A stretch of 64,000 nt of DNA, from positions 67,728,631 to 67,792,630 of the forward strand of contig NC_088172.1 in NCBI RefSeq assembly GCF_028769735.1, written 5' to 3'. The position numbers were made by a program, and so were the translations under genes. Source of the stretch: Zonotrichia leucophrys gambelii. Its lineage: Eukaryota > Chordata > Aves > Passeriformes > Passerellidae. The notes beneath the pieces were generated by a model, which searched no databases, had not been told where the DNA came from, and saw only the letters and a program-made list of their open reading frames with translations. Numbering within the stretch: position 1 is the stretch's first letter; every line of letters begins with the position of its first letter. Below are positions 26,301 through 38,034 of the stretch, one piece after another.

Positions 26301-28253
26301 GACATGAGGAAAACTTTGTCAGCAGAATTAATTTGAAATTGGAGGAAGTCTCCTTCAGTAGCTCATTCTGTAGAATTATCAACTTGCCATCTATATCTAT
26401 GCCTACATTTATGCCTCATTTTGTAACTATCCAGGGAGGGGTTTTCTTTTTGCTTTAATTTGAGATGCTTCTTACTCTTAGATGTGTCTGTACAGTGTCG
26501 TGGATGGTTTTTCAGGTCTGCAGTTCACATGGTTTGCTTGGTTCATAGCTCTGGTAATGTTCAGGATTGCAAATTATCATCAGCTGGGAAAAAAAGGCTC
26601 ACTATTCTCTACTACCTTAAAGAAAACAATCTCAGCTACTTAGATTTTTCTGGTGTCTATCTGTCTTGTGCTAGGGAACTACTTTTTTTGTAGACTCCAA
26701 GCTATATTTCTTCAAATGAGCAAGTAATCCCCCCTTTTTAACTGCCAGGAATGGGATACTTACCTCAATTCACTACAAAACCTGGACATAGTATACAGTC
26801 GTAGTGTGGCACGCATTTCTTCTGTGTTGTTTGTCTTGTTAATTAAGACATTAGAAAATTAAAGCAATTAAATTATTTAACGTAGAACAGTGGATATATT
26901 TAATCTCTTTTACTTTTTTCCAATAAATGAAGTGCAAGACACAAGTAGTAGTGGCAGTAAGATATTGTAATTAACATTTAGTTCTGTTAATGAAAAAAAA
27001 AAACACAAGCATGATTAAATTAGTCAGTTACTGAAGTGAATTCAGAACAGAATGTTTAAAAATGCCTGTTTATGCAGTGAGAAATCTAGGTACTAATTTA
27101 CAACAAACAGTTTGATGATGTGAACAAAGTGATGCAATTGTTAATGCCTACATTGCGTCATCTAATTAGGAGCAGATTCTAGTATCTAAAATCTCCATCA
27201 TCCTTATCTCTTTGCTTGTTTTCATAAAGCATTCTATTTTTGGCCAATGTCTTCAGTAGGAAATGCCAGGTAGCCCTGTGAGTTACTCCTATGTGTTCTT
27301 TAGGAATTTACAGAATAGAGCCAATTCAGGACATCTTGACATGAAGATAACAGCTGAGGGCAGTCTGGACATTTCAGGACCTGCAGGTGGGTACAGACAG
27401 GATTGGTGTGGTGCCCGAGGGCTGGGTGGGGGAGCAGCTAGTGGTATTTTGTGACAAACTGAATATATTAAAATAGTAACACAGCTGTTGTGAAGCTATG
27501 GCAAAAATCACAGTGCAGTGGGACTTTTGGGGTCTGTGAATTGTCCCCTCCCAGCTTTTTCTCCCACTCTTTGAGGTTTAAATATCTATAGCCCATCCTG
27601 ATCCTTGTCTGCAAACAAGTCTTTCTCCATTCAGACCTGTTTGCTCTGCTGCTGCTCCCTGTTTCAGGGTTCACACAGGTGTTCTGCGACACTGTCTGTG
27701 CCTCTTAGGTGGCATTTTGCCTAATTCTCTCACACAGGCTCCCTTCAGAGAAGGTGCAGCTGAGTCAGACACAAGGGCACCAGCACATGGGGCAGTTGGT
27801 AATGCAGAGGAAGAGTTACATGTTTATTATGTTTATTATTTATTATCAGTGTGTTTCTAGTATTAGGCCTGCATAGCATTTATTTAAGCTTGTAATAATA
27901 TGGCAGATTTCGTTACCAGACAGGACCAAGCTGGGGAAGAATTCTGTTCAGCAGGTGTGCTAATCCTCCAAAAAGAAAATGAGGCAAACGTGCAGTTGCC
28001 AGAGCAAGTGCACTAATGAGAACATCCATAGCTTGCTGATGCAATTTAAGTTGAAATTAGAAAGCTGTTTTTTGGAAGAGGTGGGTTTTTATATACAACA
28101 GGTACACTTGCATGCTCTACAGCTTTAAAAAGAGTATTCATACATAAACCTGTGTTTCTTATTTGTCTGAAATGAAGATAGAAGTGGGGAAACAAATGAA
28201 TATTTAAGTAAGGATCCAAAAATTTATAAAATCTACTTATATCTCGCATGTAA
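23322..28253. other. Unique AT-rich DNA, possible old CR1 scrap
   Basis: No gene recognised. At about 25769-25830 the sequence (ACATAGAGATGGAAGAGTGG and what follows) faintly resembles an antisense CR1/L3 3' end, but too little survives to call it. The stretch 27090-27250 has clustered TAATTA and CAATTG-type motifs that could belong to a regulatory element. A short TTTATTA-type repeat lies near 27823-27846. Confidence 0.35.
26385..26408 (+). repeat. 24-bp exact dispersed repeat, copy 1
   Basis: These 24 bases recur exactly at 29766-29789, same orientation, about 3.4 kb away. The sequence begins TGCCATCTATATC. The flanks are only weakly similar (an AATT-containing stretch lies upstream in both). 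It may be a remnant of an unrecognised repeat family or a small templated insertion. Confidence 0.9.
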
Positions 28254-28510
28254 CAAATGATGGGACAAGAGAAAATGGACTCAAGTCTTGCCAAGATTTA
28301 GATTGGCTGTTAGGAAAAATTTCTTCACCAAAGGGTTATCAAGCATTGGGATGGGCTACCTAAGAAAGTGGTTGAATCAGCATCCTTAGAGGTACCTAAA
28401 GGACATATAAATGCAGTGCTTAGGGACACAGTTTAGTCTTGGACTTGACAAGCTAGGGGTTGGACTCAATGATCTTAAAGATCTTTTCCAATCTGAGTGA
28501 TTCTGTGGTT
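28254..28510 (+). mobile_element. CR1 LINE 3' end, sense
   Basis: A 5'-truncated CR1 copy on the plus strand. It starts at AATGATGGGACAAGAGAAAA, then TTAGGAAAAATTTCTTCACC, GGATGGGCTACCTAAGAAAG and GGTTGGACTCAATGATCTTA. It ends with CTTTTCCAATCTGAGTGATTCTGTGG, the CR1 3' terminus (FTTCCAAYCT...TGATTCTRTG type). No coding capacity remains. Confidence 0.9.
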
Positions 28511-29160
28511 ATTCAGGTGTCCAAGAATCACTAAGATTTTTATTAAAGATGCTATAAAGTTAACGGAGGTGGAAAGAAATATGTTAGGAAAGGAAAATGT
28601 GCAGTTAAGGCATGGTGTGCTTCAGTCTGCATTGCAGGATGAAAGGAGGTAGAAGATAGGGTAAGCAGAACAATAAACCAGAAAACTTTATGTTGCAGGG
28701 ATGTCAGAAGCTGCTTGCAAAAAGCAGAAAAATCTGGTTTTTCTCTTTGGGGTTTTATTGAGTACTGTGGATCTTTTTGAGATGGCTTGGAGAGGTGGGG
28801 CTGTGTATTTTATAGTTACCTGGGTTGTAACTGGTGTAATGGGCAGGGGTTCCAACCGACTTGTAGCCCTGTACTGGAGTTCTGCAAGGGAATGGCTTTC
28901 AAGAAGTGATCTTTCCAGTGTATCCTCCTGTTATTTTGTTTTAAAAGATAGCAACTTCTGTCTTTGGCTGTGGGGCAGGGATGTGTCTGTGAAGGAAGCC
29001 TTTACTGCCCACTGTGCATTGCTCATGGCTTGTTTGTAGCATTCCTAGAGGATAGCCTTTTTTAGGATTTCTGTCTGTGTCTGCCATGTCTGATGTATGT
29101 TACAGAGTTCCTTGGTGTTTCCTTCTCTGCCATGAGCTGTCTGAATCTTCTGACTTCCAG

Positions 29161-29282
29161 CAGCAGCTGAGCTGTCCCAGTTCCCTCTGGGCTGCTGAGA
29201 GATGTCCTGCGAGATTCCAGACACTCCAGAGCCTCCCAAGGCAGCCTCACAGTTCTACTCAGAGCTGTGTACAGTGGAGCAG
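29161..29282 (+). other. Candidate exon with 27-codon start ORF
   Basis: A pyrimidine-biased run ending CTTCCAG (to 29160) could be a splice acceptor. The segment ends GTGGAGCAG followed by GTAATA, a donor-like site. An ATG at 29202, with a purine at -3, opens a frame of exactly 27 codons that reaches the donor in phase 0. The predicted peptide contains PDTPEPPKAASQFYSEL, a composition more protein-like than the other frames nearby. The segment is also more GC-rich than its flanks. I do not recognise the protein. It could equally be a noncoding RNA exon or chance, and a second frame is open through the same segment. Confidence 0.3.
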
Positions 29283-29765
29283 GTAATACATTTTTAAGAA
29301 GTGTTTCAAGGTAAAGTTAGGAATAATGTTGAGTAGAATTGTGCCTTTAGGAAAAATAATTTCTTTTAAAACATTCTAGTATGGTCTGGGTAGTTGTCTA
29401 GGACCTGTAAATATGTGATTTGTGTCTCTCATGTGCAGAAATGCTTGAAAGATCTCTTCTGTGAGAAAGGTGGCTGCTGATGGATTCTTTTCTGCCTGTG
29501 TGTGTGAAATTAAGGAATTCCTGGTGGCTTCTATGAAAAGTGGACAGCTGTTTTGGCTGTGTCAAACAGTTGACTATGTCATGTTTACCTAACATTTTGA
29601 AATTGAAGCTCAATTTGAGGCAATAGAACAATACCTTTCTGTATAATACTACTGCTGACACTGCAGCTGGATTGAGAACTGCAGATGTTGTTTAATTCAT
29701 GCTTTTTATAAGTTTTAAGCTAAGACTGGATTTCTGTAGCATGCAAATGTGCACAAGGATAATTC

Positions 29766-29789
29766 TGCCATCTATATCTATGCCTACAT
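29766..29789 (+). repeat. 24-bp exact dispersed repeat, copy 2
   Basis: Exact copy of 26385-26408; see that entry. Confidence 0.9.
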
Positions 29790-32700
29790 ATTATAAACCC
29801 AAGTATATCAGTATAAAACCAAGCTATTTAGTAGATTGCATTCATTCCTGTCACAACTTTACATGTCTTCTCAGTCTTGTTAAGTGCTGTCTTTTGTTAT
29901 TTTTGCTTAGCTGAGGAGAGGAAATACAGGCATTCTAACCACTAGGATATTTTATTTTTGAATTCCAGATCCCTTCTTAGATGAAGGTAGTAAAGACATC
30001 TATATGAAATCTTTTTTTCTCTTGCAGGTTGATGCTCTGGATTATAGGGTATTCTGGCTCAGTAGCTGTCATTTTTTGAATTTTTTTTTTTTTTGCTTAG
30101 TGGTTTTGAGGCATGTTTTGTTGTTTTTGTTTTGTTTTTTCAAGTGTTCCACTTTAGGTATAAAATATTGGAATATTTTTGCACGTGAAGACCAGAACCT
30201 AAGCATCCCAAATCTCAGCTGAGTGTCCCGGTGATCAGTTTTCTACTTGTCTCTCCAGCACTTGGCAAACATTGCAGTATCTCATCAAAGAGGATCAGCA
30301 TGCACAGGAAAGATTGCTGCCATGGCTAGGAAGTGCTCCTGTGCATGATGCAGCTCTGTCCAGGCAGAGGAGGGAACTTACATCTGGCCTTTAAATTTCT
30401 CACCTCAGCCAGTAATGAGCTCTTCCTCATGTTCACGTGGTTTTCTTCTGATCTCTTCATTTGGAGGCTTAAACATTGCTACTTTGTATACTCTTTCAGC
30501 TTGAAAAGAAAAGCCCCAAACTGAAGAACATGTAAGTGGCAAACATTGGTATTACTACTCTGCTTTAACTGAGTTAGCAAAGGTGTGACTCTTTGTGCTC
30601 TAAGAAAAAGGATTTTCTGTGAGAATTATATTCAGTTTTTTTTAGCTGCGAATATTTGACATTGTGCATGCAAATTATGTTTATTAGCACTTCCAGGAGT
30701 TTCTCTATGTTTGTCTGAAGTGTGTACATGCACAGAGGAGAATGGCTATTATGCAATATATTATCATTGTTAATGTGTATTAGAATTAATTTCTCAGTGT
30801 GTGTGTGTTGTGATTCACCATAATTTTGTGTGAACTTGAAAGGCTCCTTATGGATCCTGAAATACATCCCCACTGTTATCTTAACTGTTGCTCTTTGCTG
30901 CAAAGTCAAAGTACATTTGAATGTAAGGGCACTTACAGCATATTTATATCATCCTGGAGCAACCACTGGGAGAATTTGTAAGGCTGTAAAGTCTAAGCAA
31001 CCAGTCACCATCCATAATTGTGTACTTTTGTTATTAACCCCTGTGACCAGAGTACTGCTGGCTGTGGAATAAAACACATAAAGTATTTATCGAGAAATAA
31101 TAAAATTGCATTCCCCAAACAGAACTTTTACCTGCAGTCTCACAGACTGATGTTGTGAAACAAAGGAATTAAAAGAACAGCTTGCTGGAAACTATTGGCC
31201 ACAGGGGATGAAAAACAAACAAAAAAAAGACAATAAATCTGCAGCTGAAAAATAGTGTCAGACAAATGGAATTAGCATTTGTATAAAAAAGTTTAGAGCA
31301 AATTAATTTCTCTCTTGAACATCTAACTTCCCCCAGAATTGAAGCCTACAACTAGGATGAAATTTTATTTTGGTCTAGTAACATTTATGTGTTCCAACTA
31401 ATTGTTATTTTTTATTGCATGGATGGCTAAACAAAACTCATTGTTACATCTAGAGTCAGATGAAGTATTTTCAGTGGCATGAAGCTAGGCAAAATTCTGT
31501 TTCTGCTGCCTTTGAAAATAGGCCTCCAATGTATTCATTGCAACAAACATCTCTACTACTTGATACTAAATTGTACAATGAGGCAACAGAGTGATGGGGG
31601 AAAGACAAGTGATATTGCTATCATCCTCAGAGATAATACAGATTCAGATAGTTTGATTGATATTATTATCTCACTTGAGAGTAATCTGCACCCAGCTGAA
31701 GAGGAGCACTATACACTCAAAACCAATGCTGACATTTCAGTGCTTCAGTGGTGTCCAAGCGTTATGCATACAGACTGCACCAGGCTAACCTTTTTTATTC
31801 TTTTCTTCCCCAAGAGCTGAAAACCAGCTAAATTATTTCCTGCTTCTGCCCCTAGCCCACCAATGTTTTTACAAAACCCAGGGATGATCTCTAAGAGACA
31901 CAAATTTTATTTTTTGTGGGTTAGACCTAAGTAAATTATTTTTCTTGAAAAAATGGTTTTGACTCCCATATTGGTCTATGAAAAGTGTCTACTCTCAGGA
32001 GATAACTTCAGACTTTCTCCTCAAAATTCACGCTGTCAGCTGGTTATTTGGTAAACAAGCAATGATGTACCTGTTTCCTATTCACTTTTTCTTCAGTATG
32101 AACGTTCCCAACAGGAGTGGGACTCCACAGCTGATGAAGGTCAAATACTTGTTAAACGTGGAAATGACAGGGTATACTAGGAGCTGAATAAGGCCAAGGA
32201 GCATGGTTTTCTGCTGAGGATACCCCTAAGGAACTTAATTAAAACTCCCAGCAGGCAACATTTGTATAAAACAGTTTTGGTTTTGGGGCAGACTCAGACC
32301 AGAAATTTCAAATTCTTGATAAATTTTATATTCTCCCCTCCTCCTCATCACCCCCCCAGTGAAAGCGTATTCTCCTGTGTATATGAAAACAGACAACATG
32401 GGTTCCATTAAAAAACTTGGCAATTGTCATGTGGTATTCATAAAGAGGAATGTCAGGACTGTAGTGGCAATAATTTGTGTATGCATGCAGGCTTTAGCAC
32501 CTTAAGGGCAAATAGCTTCTGCCTTTTCATGTCCTTGAAATTAGCATGTAGGAGAATTGGCCCTGCTTCTGAGTGGCAGTACTGTGTGATGTTTATTTGG
32601 TTCCTAGTTTAAAGATATTACAGGGGCAAAAAACATATAAAATAAATGAAGCTCCACAGGCAGTGTGAGAAATTGCTAAATAGTATTTGGACTATTATAC

Positions 32701-32913
32701 TCTAGACTGCTGGGGGAAGGTACCATTCAGTAGCCATGGCTATTTTTCCTGTTCTCTCCTGCTATCCCTGCCCTAGCAGTTCTTATTATTGACCTGGGAC
32801 TGAGCACAATTAAAATATTTTTTTCAGTTCTTTCCTCCACTCATCTTTAAACTTAATGGAGATTTTTTACCATCAAAAATTCAAGTAAGAGAAATTAATG
32901 TTCTAAAGGCTGG

Positions 32914-32944
32914 AGTACATAGGTGTTAGGAAAAGGTGCATGCT
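32914..32944 (+). repeat. 31-bp dispersed repeat, copy 1
   Basis: Matches 36716-36746 at 29 of 31 positions, same orientation, 3.8 kb apart. The core is ACATAGGTGTTAGGAA. The flanks do not align by eye. This is a possible remnant of an unrecognised interspersed repeat. Confidence 0.85.
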
Positions 32945-34770
32945 AAATGATTAAATTTACTGAAAATGAAAGGAAAGACTAATCCAAGTAGCAGTAATGT
33001 TTTCAAACACTTTATGTCACAGGTGGTATAGTCTGCTGTTAGAGGTCCTAAAAAGCTTGTTGCATAAAATCCAATACTTGTTGCAATAAATCCCATTTAT
33101 ATGACAATGAGGGAAGAAGAGAGATAAGAGAGATGAGGAGAACACAAAATTTTCAGAGGAGAAGTACTGTGGTTGGCACTGGTTTCCCTTGGAAAGGGAC
33201 AAGATACAGGAAGTTCATCTCCCTGCTGCTGCTGTGTGTAAATACTTCACCAGAAATGCATATAGTTGAAAGTATTTTTAAATACCAAAAAACCAAAATA
33301 CAACAATGGCTGGAGACCATGATAGAAAGTATGAAAACAACATAAAACTGGTTCTGTAAGAGCTAGGGAAGATGAATTAAAGGCAAGAACTGTGATGTTG
33401 GCCATAAAAATCTGAGAAAATACTTGAGTACTCACTAGGAATCTGCATGCCCAGTGCTAGGAATAGGGTATTTGAAAAATATGTTGGACTCAAAATAATA
33501 TTGAACCTGTTTGAGGATATGGATTAGGTCTGGGCTACTCTGAGAAGTCCTACAAGTTTAATGATTCTACCCGCAGAAGTTTGGCTGGTTGGTGCTATTT
33601 CAGTAATTTTATATTTGGGATATAATCATATTCTAAGCCGTCACTGAAAGCTAAAATTCAGGAGGTGTTACTCAGATGTTAAAATACTAGCTTGAATAAT
33701 CAAGTTTCGCTGCATAGAAAATAATCGAATATTTTCCTTTTCATGTTTCACATCTTTGTAATGAAAAAATCAAAATATTGTTCTGTCAAAATATTTCACA
33801 ACAATGGAAGCAGGTGTTGACTGAGAAGAAGAAAATGGTTCAACCCTTATAAACTGGTGAGAAAAATATTTTAGCTTTTGTTCTAAATCAATGAGTCACC
33901 GATAGCTATAGTAAAGTCTGTATTATCTGTGGTTTTTTACTTTGATTTGTGGTGAAACATCTTCATTTCAACTAAACAAGAATTCTGAGTCTGTTACCTC
34001 AACTATCCACATGGAGAAGGTGTCTACATACCATTTTGCAGTGTTGTCAACAAGTCATGAAGACCAACTTTGTGAAGACAAAGCTCAGGATGAAATTGTA
34101 CATTTGGGCGACTTTTGTATGGAGTACCATTTGTTTTGAATTATATGAATGCTCTGAGTGTGCTCACATTTATCTGAGGTATGAAACCTTTATTTCACCC
34201 TCAACAAGTCTGAAATCATGCTCTTTCACTATAATTTCATTTTCTCACATCTATGATTTAATTTGTCTTTTCTTTTAGGTTTTTGACTTGCAAATAGCTA
34301 GCTCGTGATATCTTTCAGAAAGAAAGGAGCACTTCAGCCCATCAGAGCTGAACTCTGCATTTCTAAAGGTAACAATTGAATTTTTAAATGCTGAGTTTAT
34401 TAATTTGTAAGTAAAGTCTGAGTTTTATTCCCTGATGAGTGCCCATAAAGAATAAATGCAAAAACCTCAACCAAACCCCTACAGGTTTACTTCAAGTTTC
34501 TTCTATTTTCTTTCTTTTGTGGTCTTAACTAAAGAATTTTAAAAGATCTCTGGTGAATAAGCGTATCAGATTCTGGCTTCATGCATGGAAATTCTATTGT
34601 AAATACCTTTGAATCAGTATTTTATTTCCCTCTTCCCTGTTTGATTATTTATTTATTTTTTTCCTCTTTCACAATGTAGCAGTGTCCTCCTCAGTTTTTG
34701 GGTTTGACTTGCTGACTACTTGCCTCTGCATCTAAAGAATATGGGTACTGGTAGAAACTTGAACACTTTT

Positions 34771-34889
34771 TTGTTTGTTTGGAGTTTTGTTTGGTTGGTT
34801 TGGGGTTTTTTTTGGTTTTTTTGGGGGGTTTTTGTTTTTTGGGTTTTTTTTTTTGTTTTTTTTTTGGCAGGTTTGTTTTGTTTTGTTTA
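34771..34889 (+). repeat. T/G-rich low-complexity tract
   Basis: About 120 bp of T runs separated by G runs (up to GGGGGG near 34824). It resembles the tract at 20998-21290. The G runs are spaced by T-rich loops, so a G-quadruplex on the plus strand is conceivable. Open frames on both strands here are compositional. Confidence 0.9.
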
Positions 34890-36715
34890 ACTGTATTTGT
34901 ATTTTCAGTTCTCCTCCTATCTGTGTAACCTTCTGTGATCGAAAGGGAATTTCGTCCTGGAGTCACAAAATCCAGGGAGTAATCTTAGAAACTTCTTGAC
35001 ACTTTTATAGAAACTTTGAGTGGATACGATTGGCCCAGGTTTTGTCCGTGAGAAACCTGAGCAGAAGGGCATCAAAACTCTCAGCTGCTAACACCACGCT
35101 GCCAGGTAGGATATGGCAGGATGACAAGAAAACAGTTTTGGCACAGAAAAAATAAGAAATAATTTCTATTACAAGTTATCAGTGGTATTTTTCAGGAAAG
35201 CAAAGGCAGTGGGAACTTTTACTCACTAAGAACAGACAATGCTTTTAGTTGAACAGGTTGCATGCATTTAGGTAACGGGATGCTTAATTTTGATTTTGGA
35301 TAGGAGTTAAAGTTTCTGGGCTAGCAATTTCACATTTACTCAAAAAATTGTTTAATGAGGTTTGTATGCTTCAACCAGCATCAGTTAATGTTTTTGAACT
35401 CCTTACCTATTATGATCTATCCCCCAAAGAACAGCACTGAACTGTACCTTCATTGAGTACTGTATATTTAAAATTGTCATTAACAGAGGAAATCCCAGTC
35501 AGCTTCTGTAGAATAATTTTTTTTAATCTAAAGTATGTTACCCCATGGCCTGTATTTTCTGCCTATTTAGTAAACTTCAAGGCAAGAATTGCTGCTGATT
35601 ACATTATTCAGCTATCAGCTTGTTTTATTCCCTCAGAGGGTGTGGGAGGAATGCTCCAGAAAAGCCTGTTGGAAAGCAGCAGTGCTCCTGCTCAATTTAT
35701 TCAAGCTTGGGCTGGTTCTTGCTAGACTCCTGTGAAATGGTGGTGCTATGATGCTTTGAAAAGCAAGGAAAAAGAGGAATCAACTTTTAGCCTGTGATAA
35801 GAAAGCTGCTGCAAAGTTGCATTTTGTTTCTTTCTTTTCTAACATACTAAAATCTGCACTCCTGTGTTTAAAGTCATTTAACTTGAGACTTCTTCCCATA
35901 AGAAAAAAACTTATATTTTCCCCTGAATTTGTCTCCCTTTTTGCCTATCAAACTATTTCCAAGAACCTGCTGCTTCCCCTTCCATTTGGGATACAACTAT
36001 GTACTCCTCCTGCAATGATCATTTGTATTGCACATCATTTAGCGCCACTTTGCTCTTCTCTCTGTGACAGCAAACATAAGCCATAGCTTTACTCTTAGGA
36101 CCTAAGTGACCTTTCTCCAGGCACCTGAAGCTCAACTCCCATCTCCAGGAACCATCTGGACACCAGCAGTGCCAGACGCTTGCATCCTAATTTTTTTTAA
36201 GTTCTTGGGCAAGTACTTTTGTGCTGTCTCTTGTTAGCCCGGGTGCTTGTGAGCAGTTCCAGCACTCTCATCCACCACCTCAAAGTGACCTCATTGCTCT
36301 CTTCCAATAGCCTGATTGTGATTTTCCTTAAAACTTTCATAATACCCACCAGACTTGGCAGGAGCTGGGCTGCTGTGCCTTGGGCCGCCAACAGGCTGGC
36401 AGGCATCAGCTGTGGTTCTGTGCTCATTTCTCCTTGTTTTGAGACCCTTGCTTTTTGCCTGTGTGCTTGCATTCAAACCCTAAAGCTTGCAAGGCTGTTG
36501 CTCTGAATGTCTGCCTATTTTATGGCTTTTATGTGCAACCAGCAGGCTTGCTTGGATTAGAAAGATTAGAAATTTGTGCCATGGAGATTGGGGAGCATCC
36601 ATCCACTCCCTTGTTGTTATGTATCTAGCAATTCAGTTTTTCTTGATTTTTTTCAGTATATAGAAACTAGAAAAGGCAATGATATTATAAATGATATAAT
36701 AAAATTCATTATAGA

Positions 36716-36746
36716 AGTACATAGGTGTTAGGAATAGGTGCGTGCT
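36716..36746 (+). repeat. 31-bp dispersed repeat, copy 2
   Basis: Partner of 32914-32944, differing at two positions. Confidence 0.85.
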
Positions 36747-38006
36747 CAGCTTCAATAATCATGGAAGGTAATTTTTTGCTGTATGCTGTAAGCTGTAGTG
36801 TCACCCATATGTGTGTTCAGTACCAGCCCTGCAGGGATTTCCTCACATAGCTCCTGTCAAAACTGGCAGCACTGTTTTGGATTTTCTTTCTGGCAATGCA
36901 GGTTTGTGTGAACTTTTTCTGTTTTCTTAATAAACTTTTGTTTGATTAAGTTTAATGGGGAATGTTTTATCAAATGCACAAATACAGGATATAGGTTTGT
37001 AATCAGAAATCTGTAGTTAGTTAAAAGTTTTACTGTTATTAAAAGTCTCACTTTTTGCTGGTATATACAATGACAATCTAACAATGAAATTTCCAGTTTT
37101 TCTGTAAATTAGTCTCTCATAGTTAACTAGCTCTTCCTTGCACCTGCTTTGTCAGTGCAAGAAAATACCTGAGCTATATACATTCAAAAAGAAACTAGAG
37201 AATTTAAATGAAAGTCCTCTCCTTACCCTAGATTTCAGAAGGTCCTAAAAGACTGATATGTACTATTCTGGAATAAGTTATTATAAAAAATCTCTAGTAA
37301 AAATTACCTATTTCATTCCTGTTCTTCCCAAAAAAGTTAGGCTTTTCAAAAGATTTTTATGTTCTTGCCATCTAAATGTTAGTCAAACTTTTTAATAATT
37401 GAATATGGATGGCTAGAAAAAATTTATTAATTATGCATCTCCTAGGCCACAGAAAGAAGCTGTTTTAACAGGCTACAAAATGATTTAGTATGCATAAAAT
37501 TTAACATTTAATAACACCACAAGAACATTTATTTTAAATGTTTCCATGTTCCGGTCCTGTACAATTAATATTTAAATGTTAGTGCACTGATTATGCTCTT
37601 TTTTCTCTTGCTTAGTGAAATTGAACTTTTTCATTTAACAACTGTTGGCTAAAGATTCAACAAACCACACAGCAGAATATACCTGGCTACTTGAGGCTTC
37701 AGGACCTCAGAAGTAAGGTTCATGAAAAATGGTCCTTAGGAATGCTTTCTTTACAAACATAAGCTATTGTGTATCACCAATAAATTCTACAGAAGACGGC
37801 TTGGAAGGTATTATTTGATTTAAAAAAGGTTGCATCCATCAGATCCACATTTTCATGCATAACTGCAGAAGCAGTGAAGATTGTTTTGGCTTGACTGGCA
37901 TTTACAACTGTGCACTGGAGCAAGTGTTCTAATGCCCTCTTGAATTTCAGTTCCTAAAGGACATGATGCACTTGACAGCCTATTAGACTCTTCAGGAGCA
38001 AAGCCA

Positions 38007-38034
38007 AATTGTTCAGCCTTTAAGCTGAACAATT
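38007..38034. repeat. 11-bp perfect stem, 6-nt loop
   Basis: AATTGTTCAGC (38007-38017) and GCTGAACAATT (38024-38034) are exact complements around CTTTAA. It is a small hairpin in unique sequence with no associated T-run, so there is no reason to call it a terminator. Confidence 0.9.

Noticed and set aside
28701..29039. 112-codon plus-strand frame just after a CR1
   Set aside because: No recognisable domain, no splice context, and ordinary base composition for this region.
38007..38034. Hairpin considered as a terminator or small RNA
   Set aside because: The stem is only 11 bp, there is no T-run, and the genome is eukaryotic, so the prokaryotic terminator model does not apply.
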